A stretch of DNA of 45,551 nt from Levilactobacillus cerevisiae (lineage in GTDB: Bacteria; Bacillota; Bacilli; Lactobacillales; Lactobacillaceae), in the NCBI RefSeq assembly GCF_003946245.1, contig NZ_RHNN01000029.1:1-45551 (forward strand). The letters run 5' to 3'. The position numbers and the translations under genes are program-made. The notes below the pieces were generated by a model. The model had not been told where the DNA came from. It did not search any database and saw only the letters and a list, made by a program, of their open reading frames with translations. Below, in pieces: positions 16,097-24,437 of this stretch; the stretch's first letter is position 1; each line of letters begins with the position of its first letter.

Positions 16097-18121
16097 TTAT
16101 TCAGACTTTTTCCATAGTTCTTCGTATTTCTTAACGATTGTTTCCGTATTGAATCCAAATTTCGCAACAATTTCAGGACCCTTACCACTCAGGCCAAATG
16201 TATCAACGCCAATGGTTTCCCCATTCAAACCGGTGTATTTCCCCCAGCCAAATGTACTGTCCATTTCAATGGAAATTCGCTTATCAACTTGTGGTGGTAA
16301 AACAGAATTCTGGTATGCCTCACTTTGCTGCTCAAAAAGCTCAAAACTAGGCATGGACACCACGGAAACATCGTATTGCTTTTCTCGTAACTTGGCTTGC
16401 GCATTCAAGGCCAATTGCACTTCGGAGCCAGTCGCAATTAAGATCCCATCGGAGGCTTCACTCTTTGCAGGTGACACGACATATCCCCCACGAGCAACGT
16501 CTGCCGGATTGGTTTGTTCCAGGAGTGGCAGGCCTTGACGAGAAAGGACCAATACAGTTGGCTTGTCAGTCATTTGGGCGATTGCTTTCCAGGCACCTAA
16601 GGTTTCATGAGCATCAGCTGGTCGAATAACATTCAGGTTAGGAATGGCCCTTAAGCCTGCTAATTGTTCAACTGGTTCATGGGTCGGCCCATCTTCACCA
16701 ACAGCGATTGTGTCATGTGTGAAAATAAAGGTAACTGGCAGCCCTTGTAAGGCAGCTAACCGAATCGCTGCCTTCATGTAGTCTGAGAAAGTGAAGAAGG
16801 TACTTCCAAATACACGCGATCCACCGTGCAACGTCATGCCATTTAAGGCTGCTGCTTCACCAAATTCACGAACGCCAAACCAGACATTGTCATTAGCAGG
16901 ATCTAAAGGATTAAACCGCCCTTCATCTTTTAGTTGTGTTTTATTACTAGAAGACAAATCGGCAGCACCACCCCAGAAGTTCGGGTTAAACTTAGCAATT
17001 TGCTGTAAAATTTCTGAATTGGTCACACGAGTTGCAACGGCTTTGCCAACCGTTTCGTCCGGTAATTTAACTTGACTCATGTCTAATTTGGGACCAATCT
17101 CAGGCGTGAATTCGGCGGCTAGCTTAGGTTCATTCCGCTGATAATTCGTGTAGAGTTGTGTCCAATTATGATGAGCGGCGATTCCCCGTTCTTCAATGCC
17201 CTGCTTAAACTGCGCGTAAGCATCTTCAGAAACAGAGAAAGGTGTTTGACTCCAGTGATAGAACGCCTTGGTCTGTTTCATATTCTCAGTTCCTAAAGCC
17301 GCACCATGAACCTTATTAGTACCAGCTTGGGGTGAACCATGACCAATTTGCGTTTTGATTTCAATGATTGTTGGTTGTGTTGCCTGCTTAGCCTCGTTAA
17401 TCGCGTTATCAATGGCAGCCAAGTCCTCACCATCTTCAACAAATAGATAGTTCCAACCAGCACCCTTAAAGCGATAGCTCTGGGTCTCAACGGATCCATT
17501 AGCCAATGGCCCATCTAACGTAATGTCATTCGAATCATAGAGCACGATTAATTTATTCAGCTTTTCCTTGCCGGCAATGTTAATGGCCTCTTGACTAATG
17601 CCTTCCATCAAGTCCCCATCACCAACCAGTGAATAGGTCCGGTGATCAATTAAATCGTAATCTTCAGTGTTATACTTGGCTGCCAAATGCTTTTCAGCTA
17701 AAGCCATTCCCACGGCCATTCCAATTCCCTGACCCAGTGGCCCAGTTGTGGCATCAACGCCAGGCGTGTGACCAAATTCAGGGTGTCCTGGCGTCAATGA
17801 CCCCATTTGCCGAAATTGCTTTAAGTCATCCATCTTGACAGCGTAGCCACTCATATGAAGCAAGCTGTAAAGCAAGGCAGAACCATGACCAGCTGAAAGA
17901 ACGAAACGATCACGATTAATCCAATTAGGCCGCTTTGGATCCGTTTTCATATGATAGTTCCATAAAACGTAGGCCATAGGTGCCGCATCCAAGCACAGAC
18001 CTGGATGACCCGACTTAGCCTTTTCAATCATATCTATGCTCAACATTCTTAAAGCATTAACGGCTAATTCATCTTTTTCTGTGAAGGTCACTTGAACCTC
18101 ACGTGTGCCTGCATTTATCAT
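16097..18121 (-). CDS. tkt: Transketolase
   Basis: 674 residues, standard length. Thiamine-diphosphate enzyme that moves two-carbon ketol units between sugar phosphates. Motifs: 'GHPGLCLDAAPMAYVLW' near the start, 'GDGDLMEGISQEA...' to '...DSNDITLDGP' (ThDP/Mg site, about 157-192), 'TFIFTHDTIAVGEDGPTHEP' (about 470) and 'GATGSE'-type C-terminal region ('ILIATGSEVQLAL'). AAGGAG lies nine bases before the ATG. It is 57 bases after the IIC gene and 24 bases before ptsI, so it is co-transcribed with the PTS. This suggests that the imported sugar phosphate enters at the pentose-phosphate level (inference). Confidence 0.93.
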   Translation of the reverse strand: MINAGTREVQVTFTEKDELAVNALRMLSIDMIEKAKSGHPGLCLDAAPMAYVLWNYHMKTDPKRPNWINRDRFVLSAGHGSALLYSLLHMSGYAVKMDDLKQFRQMGSLTPGHPEFGHTPGVDATTGPLGQGIGMAVGMALAEKHLAAKYNTEDYDLIDHRTYSLVGDGDLMEGISQEAINIAGKEKLNKLIVLYDSNDITLDGPLANGSVETQSYRFKGAGWNYLFVEDGEDLAAIDNAINEAKQATQPTIIEIKTQIGHGSPQAGTNKVHGAALGTENMKQTKAFYHWSQTPFSVSEDAYAQFKQGIEERGIAAHHNWTQLYTNYQRNEPKLAAEFTPEIGPKLDMSQVKLPDETVGKAVATRVTNSEILQQIAKFNPNFWGGAADLSSSNKTQLKDEGRFNPLDPANDNVWFGVREFGEAAALNGMTLHGGSRVFGSTFFTFSDYMKAAIRLAALQGLPVTFIFTHDTIAVGEDGPTHEPVEQLAGLRAIPNLNVIRPADAHETLGAWKAIAQMTDKPTVLVLSRQGLPLLEQTNPADVARGGYVVSPAKSEASDGILIATGSEVQLALNAQAKLREKQYDVSVVSMPSFELFEQQSEAYQNSVLPPQVDKRISIEMDSTFGWGKYTGLNGETIGVDTFGLSGKGPEIVAKFGFNTETIVKKYEELWKKSE

Positions 18122-18178
18122 TAATGATTACTCCTTATCCACAAATCAACATTTTAAAACGACTAGCTTACAAGTAAC

Positions 18179-19552
18179 TTATCCTTCGGCCTCGACAGTG
18201 TTATCCTTCTTGTCTCCTTTTAAGAAGAGGGACCAGATAATAACAATCACAGTAAAGGCAATAATACCAACCGTCACAGCCATTTGACCGTAGTTACCTA
18301 GATTTCCTAATAAGATTCCTGGAATCAAGTAATCAGTATCAGCAAAAGTTGATGAGGCTAACTTCAACCCACCTAGAACGGGTAGAATCAGTAATGGCAA
18401 CCAACTGATCAACAAACTATTGACAGCTGAACCAATGATTGCGCCGCGACGCCCACCAGTTGAGTTACCGTAGATTCCAGCGGCACCACCACAGAAGAAG
18501 TGTCCAACCACACCGGGAATAATAACCGTTGTTCCCATGCCAATCATGGCAAACATACTTAAAGTCCCAACGATGAAGCTTACGAAGAAGCCGATCAATA
18601 AAGCATTTTGTGCATATGGGAAAATGATTGGCACATCCAAAGCTGGTTTGGCATTTGGAACTAACTTGGTTGCGATTCCTTGGAAAGCAGGAACAATTTC
18701 ACCTAAAATCATCCGAACACCAGCTAAGACAACGTAGAATCCAGCAGCGAAAGTCCCTGCTTGGGTAATTGCGTAAACCAAGAAATTCGTACCAGAACTT
18801 AATTTTGTTTCAATGAATTGTGGCCCGGATACAATGGCCAAAACTAAGTAAACAATGGCCATAACCAAGGTAATGGAAACCGTTGAGTCACGTAAGAAAC
18901 TTAAGCCTTTAGGGAAGTTAATGTCTTCGGTAGACTTCTTAGCATTACCGAACCACTTACCCATTAAACCTGCTGTGGCATAACCAATGTTTCCTGTATG
19001 CCCCATTGCGACCTCATCGCCACCAGTGATTCTCCGCATGAACGGTTGGCAAAGCGCAGGTGTAACCGTTAATAAGGTCCCTTCAAACAAACCGCCTAAA
19101 AGAATCGTCGTGACGCCAGATTTCATCCCAGTGGAGATTAGGATAACGGCTGTTAAGCAAGAAACGTAGAGCATCGCTTGACCCGTTAAGAAGATGTACT
19201 TAAACTTTGTGAACCGGGCCAAGAGAACGTTGACGATCATGCCGACGAACATAATCAAGGCTGTTGTCGTCCCATATTGTTGTAAGGCAATGGCAACAAC
19301 TGCTTCGTTAGAAGGCACGACCCCTTGAACGTGCAGTGCAAATTTGAACATGGATGCGAACGGTGTCAGGGAAGCTTGTAGAATACCTGCACCCCCGGTC
19401 AAAACTAAGAATCCGACGAAGGTTTTGATGGTTCCCTCTAGCACCTTCGTCCCTGGCTTTTTCTGAAGCGCCAATCCTAACATCGCGATTAAACCAACTA
19501 GGATGGCAGGCGTACTAACAACAGAGACAATAAAGTTAATCGTGGCTTGCAT
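18179..19552 (-). CDS. ulaA: PTS IIC permease, UlaA/SgaT (ascorbate-type) family
   Basis: 457 residues, about 11-12 membrane segments. The family pattern is clear: 'FIVSVVSTPAILVGLIAMLG', 'QKKPGTKVLEGTIKTFVGFL', 'TGGAGILQASLTPF', 'GHTGNIGYA' and 'VVGHFFCGGAAGIYGNSTGG', followed by 'RRGA'. IIC forms the sugar path and accepts phosphate from IIB on the cytoplasmic side. Start at ATG 19552, ten bases after GGAGG; the longer frame begins inside the ribosome site. The ulaA symbol denotes family membership only: no ulaD/E/F or lactonase gene is present, so the substrate may not be ascorbate. Confidence 0.85.
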   Translation of the reverse strand: MQATINFIVSVVSTPAILVGLIAMLGLALQKKPGTKVLEGTIKTFVGFLVLTGGAGILQASLTPFASMFKFALHVQGVVPSNEAVVAIALQQYGTTTALIMFVGMIVNVLLARFTKFKYIFLTGQAMLYVSCLTAVILISTGMKSGVTTILLGGLFEGTLLTVTPALCQPFMRRITGGDEVAMGHTGNIGYATAGLMGKWFGNAKKSTEDINFPKGLSFLRDSTVSITLVMAIVYLVLAIVSGPQFIETKLSSGTNFLVYAITQAGTFAAGFYVVLAGVRMILGEIVPAFQGIATKLVPNAKPALDVPIIFPYAQNALLIGFFVSFIVGTLSMFAMIGMGTTVIIPGVVGHFFCGGAAGIYGNSTGGRRGAIIGSAVNSLLISWLPLLILPVLGGLKLASSTFADTDYLIPGILLGNLGNYGQMAVTVGIIAFTVIVIIWSLFLKGDKKDNTVEAEG

Positions 19553-19584
19553 AATTGCTATTCCTCCAATCAAACGTTGTAAAG

Positions 19585-19884
19585 CTAATCGTGCTTGATG
19601 CCTTCCTTATCCAATAAAACGTTGATCTTTTCCTTTAACTCGTTCTTATCAATGATGCTCTTTAAAACAAACACCTTATCTTGTGGCATATCTGATGCTT
19701 GTTCAGCTAAATCACTACCAAGGAAAAAGTAGTCAGCCGCGGTGATATTCATACTTCCAGTATCGAAATGGGTAACTTCAATATTATCTGCATCAACGTT
19801 TTCTTCTTTGAAAACGCTGTCAATATTCATTTGAATCATGAAGCTTGAACCTAAACCTGATTGGCAAACCGCTGCAATTTTCAT
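19585..19884 (-). CDS. ulaB: PTS IIB, UlaB-like
   Basis: 99 residues with the IIB P-loop 'AVCQSGLGSSFMIQMNI' and phosphocysteine Cys7. The length and the 'ADYFFLGSDLAEQ' segment fit the lactose/ascorbate IIB superfamily. AAGGAG precedes the start, and its ATG overlaps the stop of the IIA gene (TAATG), so translation is coupled. It relays phosphate from IIA (His67) to the sugar carried by the IIC. Confidence 0.88.
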   Translation of the reverse strand: MKIAAVCQSGLGSSFMIQMNIDSVFKEENVDADNIEVTHFDTGSMNITAADYFFLGSDLAEQASDMPQDKVFVLKSIIDKNELKEKINVLLDKEGIKHD

Positions 19885-20333
19885 TATTCTTTTACTCCTT
19901 TGAATTCGTTGACCAATTCTTCAACTGTTCTCGCATTTTCTATTCTGGCAAAGCTGTCTTCGTCTTGTAACTTCGTTGCTAATTCTTGTAAAGCTTCCAA
20001 GTGCTTGGTATTATCACTGGCAGCTAGGACGAAAAACAATGTAATCGGATGCTCCTCGCTTACCAAGTCAATGGCAGGATCGACCTTCATTAGTGCCATT
20101 CCCATTTCATTCACGCCATTTTCCGGCCGCGCATGTGCTAAGGCAATGTGGGGACCAATATTAATAAAAGGACCATTTTTCTCAACGACACTGATCATCG
20201 CGTCAATGTAGGACTGCTCAATCTTCCCTTCAGTTAACAAGGGAGTCGCTGCCTCTTGAATCGCCTCGTTCCATTTCAGATTTCCGGCTTGTCTCAGTTG
20301 GACAGTCCGGGGTGTCAATAAATTTTCTAACAT
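19884..20333 (-). CDS. ulaC: PTS IIA, UlaC-like (mannitol/fructose-type fold)
   Basis: 149 residues. The phosphohistidine is His67 in 'GPHIALAHARPENGVNEMGM', the signature of the mannitol/fructose/ascorbate IIA fold. Start at ATG 20333, nine bases after GGAGG; the upstream frame is rejected. It is first in the operon, whose promoter region holds a cre site and two GTGCA dyads. It ends in a TAATG overlap with the IIB gene. Confidence 0.88.
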   Translation of the reverse strand: MLENLLTPRTVQLRQAGNLKWNEAIQEAATPLLTEGKIEQSYIDAMISVVEKNGPFINIGPHIALAHARPENGVNEMGMALMKVDPAIDLVSEEHPITLFFVLAASDNTKHLEALQELATKLQDEDSFARIENARTVEELVNEFKGVKE

Positions 20334-20380
20334 TCTAATTAACCTCCGCTTCTTAAGACAACTCATACTTTAAACCGTAA

Positions 20381-20394
20381 AGTAAGCGTTTCCA
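20381..20394 (-). promoter_or_regulatory. Catabolite-responsive element (CcpA site)
   Basis: On the minus strand TGGAAACGCTTACT differs little from the cre consensus TGWAANCGNTNWCA. It lies 48-61 bases upstream of the IIA start. This predicts CcpA repression of the PTS operon on preferred sugars. Confidence 0.75.
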
Positions 20395-20395
20395 A

Positions 20396-20434
20396 GTGCA
20401 ACTCGTGCACACCCCTTACGTGCAAAAAGTGCAC
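20396..20434 (-). promoter_or_regulatory. Paired operator dyads GTGCA-N5-TGCAC
   Basis: Two identical-format inverted repeats, 20396-20410 and 20420-20434, start 24 bases apart and abut the cre site. They lie upstream of the PTS operon. The natural candidate to bind them is the PRD regulator encoded at the end of the block (inference). A partial GTGCAC also occurs near 20533. Confidence 0.6.
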
Positions 20435-20467
20435 TCTTTCACTTGAACACAATTATTAAATATAGCA

Positions 20468-20504
20468 AATGACGAGTCTTCTGTGCAAGAGAAGGCTCGT
20501 CATT
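20468..20504. repeat. Hairpin upstream of the PTS promoter region
   Basis: AATGACGAG (20468-20476) pairs with CTCGTCATT (20496-20504), and the interior CTTCT/AGAAG extends the stem with a bulge. On the plus strand T-rich sequence follows after about 15 bases. No gene on either strand obviously uses it as a terminator. Confidence 0.4.
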
Positions 20505-20577
20505 AGGCGATTACTTTATTTTTTGTTTACTAGTGCACGATACATTGTCGTGGGTTTTAATTAGTGTTGATTTTACT

Positions 20578-20631
20578 ACTTCATTCACAGTAATGGACTA
20601 AAGCTACGACCCTAGTGACTGCGAATGAAGT
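20578..20631. repeat. Inverted repeat with 14-bp arms
   Basis: The arms 20578-20591 and 20618-20631 match at 13 of 14 positions (ACTTCATTC-CAGT / ACTG-GAATGAAGT) around a 26-base loop. It lies in the 450-base gap between the PTS operon and the SRPBCC gene. Function unknown. Confidence 0.4.
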
Positions 20632-20814
20632 CTTTGAAGGCCTTATACTAACTCCCTTAAAAATCGATCACCGGCTCACTCAAAAATTTGATTTTTGTCA
20701 GCTTGCTTCCGCAAACCAGCACCTCCGAAATTTCTTGAAATATCAGTATTCTGATTTCTAAAATCACCAAATTTAGACTAATCTAAGGCCATTCAAACGA
20801 AGGAGGTCTTTATC

Positions 20815-21249
20815 ATGTCAGAAGCAGCACCCTTATTTCAAAACGTCGCGCTTGCCCGGGTTCCCGGTGAACTAGTCCGCGCCATCCTTTCCCACCCGGA
20901 AAATCTTCCCCTGTGGGACGCCGAAATCGCCGAGGTGGTCCCTGAAGCCGGTGGTTTCCACATCCTCCGACATTCACCGGCACTCAACACCGAAGAACAC
21001 GTGACGGTGACCACGACCGCGGACCAGGTCATCTATCAGAGTCAGGGTGGCCGGTTAGCCTATCAGCTCAGCTTTACCCTCAGCTCGGCGGCGAAACAAA
21101 CGACCATCACCGAAACCTTAATCGTCCCTCCCGCCAATAGCTTACCCTTACCACTTAGCTTGCTGGCGCCCATTGCCAAGCAAGCCTTTGCCCAAAATCT
21201 CCAGGCACTGGTCACGCTCGCCGAATCACCACTGGAGGTGACCCCCTAA
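20815..21249 (+). CDS. SRPBCC-family (START-like) protein
   Basis: 144 residues. The pattern 'VPGELVRAILSHPENLPLWDAEI' at residues 16-38 and the later strand-rich middle with a long C-terminal helix (about 118-138) match the polyketide-cyclase/START-like SRPBCC fold, which encloses a hydrophobic pocket. No catalytic residues can be named. AAGGAGG precedes the start. Its stop overlaps the ATG of the MDR gene at 21249, so the two are coupled; a role in handling a hydrophobic substrate for the reductase is possible (inference). Confidence 0.7.
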   Translation: MSEAAPLFQNVALARVPGELVRAILSHPENLPLWDAEIAEVVPEAGGFHILRHSPALNTEEHVTVTTTADQVIYQSQGGRLAYQLSFTLSSAAKQTTITETLIVPPANSLPLPLSLLAPIAKQAFAQNLQALVTLAESPLEVTP

Positions 21250-22184
21250 TGCAAGCCATTGTGCAAGACTCGTACCAGGGGATTGACGCGCTCACCGTGC
21301 GGACGCGACCCGTTCCCCGATTAACGCCACTGGCCGTTCGGATTGAGACTCGCTACACGCCGGTCATGCCCTACGACCTGTTAACGGAAAGCGGCCAACT
21401 CCAGCAGTTGCGGCCCGTCACCTTGCCCATGGTCGTCGGTTACGGCTTTGGTGGCATCGTGCGTGAGGTTGGGCGACTGCGCCAGTCAAAATTAGTTAAC
21501 CAACCCGTAATTGGCGCGCAGTTCAGCGGCAGTCATCAGGAACAAATTCTCTCCACCCTGCCGCCACTGTTACTTCCAGTACCTCACGGCGTCTCCTTAG
21601 CCGCCGCGACAACTGTTATCGGTGGTGCGGACGCCGCTTACTTTGCCTTGAAGAAGAGTCACGTTCAGGCCGGCGCAACTGTTCTGGTCACGGGTGCCAG
21701 CGGCAGTGTCGGCACGTATTTGTTACAGCTTCTCCACTTGTTTGGCATCCACACCGTTGCCATTGCCCATTCCAGCCGGCATGACTTGCTGCAGGCGTTG
21801 GGCGCCGACCAGATTTTGGCTTACGACCGCCCGTTGGCTGAGCAAACCGCCGATTTATCAGCCGTCACGCAAGTCATTGACTTAGCTGGTGCGGCCTCGT
21901 TGCTGGATCAACTCACAGCCATGCTGGGTCCCGTTAGCCTTCTTTCCCTGGCCTTGACCGATTACCACCCGCAAGACCCACAACAACGCTTCACCTTTGC
22001 CAGCGGCGCCATTATGCCGGCTGATTACCGGTGGCTATTACAACAGTTGGCCACGAAAAAACTCACCGCGGTGATCCAAGAACAATACCCATTTACGGAC
22101 GTCAAACGTGCCCAGCACCGCTTGACCACGGCGCATGCAGCGGGTCGGATTCTACTGACTTACAACCAGGAGGTGACTGCATAA
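21249..22184 (+). CDS. MDR-family (quinone oxidoreductase-like) alcohol dehydrogenase
   Basis: 311 residues. A GroES-like N-terminal domain (to about 120, 'MPYDLLTESGQLQQLRPVTL', 'VVGYGFGGIVREVG') is followed by a Rossmann domain with 'ATVLVTGASGSVGTYLLQLL' (about 138-157) and 'ALGADQILAYD'. The zinc-binding cysteines of zinc ADHs are absent, so it belongs with the zinc-free, NADPH-dependent quinone/enoyl reductase branch. It is coupled to the SRPBCC gene upstream and to a 45-aa gene downstream. Substrate unknown. Confidence 0.85.
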   Translation: MQAIVQDSYQGIDALTVRTRPVPRLTPLAVRIETRYTPVMPYDLLTESGQLQQLRPVTLPMVVGYGFGGIVREVGRLRQSKLVNQPVIGAQFSGSHQEQILSTLPPLLLPVPHGVSLAAATTVIGGADAAYFALKKSHVQAGATVLVTGASGSVGTYLLQLLHLFGIHTVAIAHSSRHDLLQALGADQILAYDRPLAEQTADLSAVTQVIDLAGAASLLDQLTAMLGPVSLLSLALTDYHPQDPQQRFTFASGAIMPADYRWLLQQLATKKLTAVIQEQYPFTDVKRAQHRLTTAHAAGRILLTYNQEVTA

Positions 22185-22321
22185 TGATACTTTTAACGAC
22201 TGATTGGAACCAACTGCTCCCTCAGCTCGTGACCCTGTGGCTGGTCGGCTGGGGCATTCGGGCACTACTGATTGGCTTGATTGTCGGCGGCCTGTTGTGG
22301 TTTTACAAACGCACGCGGTAA
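22184..22321 (+). CDS. 45-residue single-span membrane protein
   Basis: An ATG at 22184 shares bases with the MDR stop (TAATG) and has AGGAGG ten bases upstream. The 45-residue product has a polar start (MILLTTDWNQLLPQL), one hydrophobic span of about 20 residues ('LWLVGWGIRALLIGLIVGGL') and a basic end (FYKRTR), so it is a small membrane protein with the C-terminus likely inside. A strong terminator follows. It resembles no family that I know. The coupling and ribosome site make it more than a chance frame. Confidence 0.6.
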   Translation: MILLTTDWNQLLPQLVTLWLVGWGIRALLIGLIVGGLLWFYKRTR

Positions 22322-22396
22322 TTTTACGACTCTTAACCATGACGCTTGTGGGTACCATTCAAATTTTCCCACCTAATTAGATAAGATGACGAACAG

Positions 22397-22430
22397 AAAC
22401 CCCGCAGAAAATTCTGCGGGGTTTTATTTA
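22397..22430. terminator. Bidirectional terminator
   Basis: AAACCCCGCAGAA (22397-22409) pairs with TTCTGCGGGGTTT (22412-22424). T-rich sequence follows on the plus strand, and A-rich sequence on the other side gives a short T-tract on the minus strand. It ends the SRPBCC operon and probably the convergent MutS2-like gene. Confidence 0.85.
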
Positions 22431-22450
22431 TTTTCCAATTCAGTGATTGA

Positions 22451-23971
22451 CTATTCAGACACATCACTTAGTCGTTGACGGGCCGCCGCAATGATTGGAT
22501 CCGCCAAGCCGAGCCGTTCCGCTAACCAAATAGCTTCACTAGCCCCGACCTGATTGAGCAACAACCGGTACGTTGGTTCCAGCGTCTTGGGGTCAAAAGC
22601 CATCGTCGCCGTCATGAAGGTGGGACAATCGACAGCGTACTCCTTGATGGCGCTAAAGTGGGTCGTGGCAATGATGGTGGCGTGCTGTTGCCGGAGATAT
22701 TCAATAATGGCAATGCTGAGTGCCGACCCTTCCTCAGGATCAGTTCCGCTCCCAATTTCATCCAGCAGGACCAAGGCGTTGGCACTGATATGATCAGTCA
22801 TATCCACCAACGTCGTCATTTCGGCAGCGAAGGTACTCAACTGGGCGGTAATACTCTGGTTATCCCCAATATCGACCCAGAATTGGCTAAAGACGGCCAT
22901 CTGAGTGCCGGCTTCAACGGGTAATTCCAGACCAAACTGAATCATCAGGGCAAACAGGGCAATCGTCTTTAAGACCACCGTCTTCCCACCAGAGTTGGCC
23001 CCGGTGATCATCAAGCCCTGTTGCGGTGTGAGCTCAATGTTGAGTGGCACGGCGTCCGTCAGTAACGGGTGTCGCCCACCAACGATTTTAATGTGCTGTT
23101 CCGTGTTGAGTTCAGGCAGTTGGCTAGCCGTTTCCAAGCCATACTGACCCCGGGCCATGATTTGGTCAAACCGACTGAGTAGCGCCTGGTTTTCAGTCAA
23201 AGCGTCCCAGTTGTCTAACACATCACCCGTTAAGGTGACCAGCAACTGGTAAACTTCCGCGCTCTCGTCAGCAATCACGCCAGCGAGCACGGCACCCTTC
23301 TTCGCCACCGTTGCGGGCTCAAAGAAGACGGTCGAACCGGTAGATGACTGATCAATAATTTGGCCTTTAAACTTGTTCTTCTCGCCGGCCTTCAATTGGA
23401 CACAGACCCGGTCGTTACGGGTAATTAGCCGCTTACTCTGCACGGAATGGGGATGCTTCTGGACGAACTGGGTCAGTGCCGTCTGAACCTGTTGGCGCTG
23501 TTTGACAATCTTCTGCCGAATCTCAGCCAACTCAGGAGTGGCGTTGTCCGCAACCTGGCCATGAACAATGATCTGTTCCAGCCGTTGTTGCAGGCCGCTC
23601 AATGGTGACGTGTCGACCATTAACGCAGTCAGTTGCGGTGCCAGCTGTTGGTGCGTCTGAAGCGTCGACTTTAACCGGCGTAGATTCATCAAAAAATGAT
23701 TGACGAGATCTAACTGTTGGGCGTTTAACATCAGGCCCTGGTCGAGTTTCGTTTGTAATGCTGTCATCTGATCCAAGTCAAAGTAAGTAAAGGTGACGTT
23801 GTTCGCCAATAATCGGTGAGCCTCCGCCGTTAACGTCAGTTGCTTACGCACGGTTGCCAGGTCGGTTTGATTAGTCGCACCTTGTAAAGCCTCCGCCGCT
23901 CGTGTGCTGTGGGTGTAGGTCGCCACCGTCGCCAAAATTTGATCTAATTGGGTAATTTCTTTTAAATTCAC
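22451..23971 (-). CDS. MutS2-like ATPase lacking the Smr domain
   Basis: 506 residues. It has the MutS core and lever region (about 1-290), then the ABC-type ATPase with Walker A 'GANSGGKTVVLKT' (about 332), Walker B and signature 'LVLLDEIGSGTDPEEGSALS' (about 410), and the His switch 'ATTHFSAIKEYA'. It is close to MutS2 in these features but ends right after the ATPase domain; full MutS2 (about 780 residues) continues with a coiled coil, KOW and Smr nuclease. MutS2 acts on recombination intermediates and stalled ribosomes. This shorter paralogue probably keeps clamp or ATPase function without cutting (inference). Confidence 0.85.
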   Translation of the reverse strand: MNLKEITQLDQILATVATYTHSTRAAEALQGATNQTDLATVRKQLTLTAEAHRLLANNVTFTYFDLDQMTALQTKLDQGLMLNAQQLDLVNHFLMNLRRLKSTLQTHQQLAPQLTALMVDTSPLSGLQQRLEQIIVHGQVADNATPELAEIRQKIVKQRQQVQTALTQFVQKHPHSVQSKRLITRNDRVCVQLKAGEKNKFKGQIIDQSSTGSTVFFEPATVAKKGAVLAGVIADESAEVYQLLVTLTGDVLDNWDALTENQALLSRFDQIMARGQYGLETASQLPELNTEQHIKIVGGRHPLLTDAVPLNIELTPQQGLMITGANSGGKTVVLKTIALFALMIQFGLELPVEAGTQMAVFSQFWVDIGDNQSITAQLSTFAAEMTTLVDMTDHISANALVLLDEIGSGTDPEEGSALSIAIIEYLRQQHATIIATTHFSAIKEYAVDCPTFMTATMAFDPKTLEPTYRLLLNQVGASEAIWLAERLGLADPIIAAARQRLSDVSE

Positions 23972-24091
23972 GTTTCTCTCCTTGTCGCAAATCGCCTAGC
24001 CAACCGCTTAAGGTCTGAAATGGTTGGGTTATCGCCTTATTTTCACTGTCTTTAACCGTACCACAGGCTTGGCTCGGGAGCAAATTCGCGT

Positions 24092-24290
24092 CTGTCTATA
24101 CCTGCCGGCTTACCTTCGCCAAATTTAAGCGGGAACGCTGTGGGTAGGACGCCGGAAGCCTGAGAAACGGTCTTCCAGCTCGCTCACGCCTACATAGACA
24201 GTGGCCAATTTTCGTGAACAAACGTTACCAAGTCAGCGATGGTCACATCAATTTCATAGTAAAGAACAAATTTAACCGGGAGAATCCAGC
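24092..24290. repeat. Large structured repeat, family B, copy 1 (5' module)
   Basis: A unit at 24092-24201 is closed by CTGTCTAT/ATAGACAG and aligns to 25565-25693 (shared GCCGGCTTAC, CGCCAAATTTA, AACGGTCT, CTCACGCCTAC). Similarity continues into the following 80 bases (CAAACGTT.CCA, GATGGTCAC, TTAACCGG). The 3' module present in copies 2 and 3 is missing after about 24290. The remaining gap 23972-24437 shows no gene. It sits between the rhodanese gene's 3' end and the 5' end of the MutS2-like gene, both on the minus strand. Confidence 0.6.
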
Positions 24291-24437
24291 GGTAGAACTT
24301 ACTATGGCGACAATGTTGAGATTAGCGCAAAGAAGCCAAAAGGCCCCCAACTCAGTAACGAGCCAAGAACCTTTCAGCATGTTCTTATTCAATCTCTCAT
24401 TCAAAAGCTAATCGCATATCACATGACCACCAATCGC

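Noticed and set aside
20396..20434. Sigma-54 type -24/-12 promoter suggested by GTGCAC...TTGCAC
   Set aside because: The GG-N10-GC spacing is not met at either dyad, and the regulator lacks a sigma-54 interaction domain.
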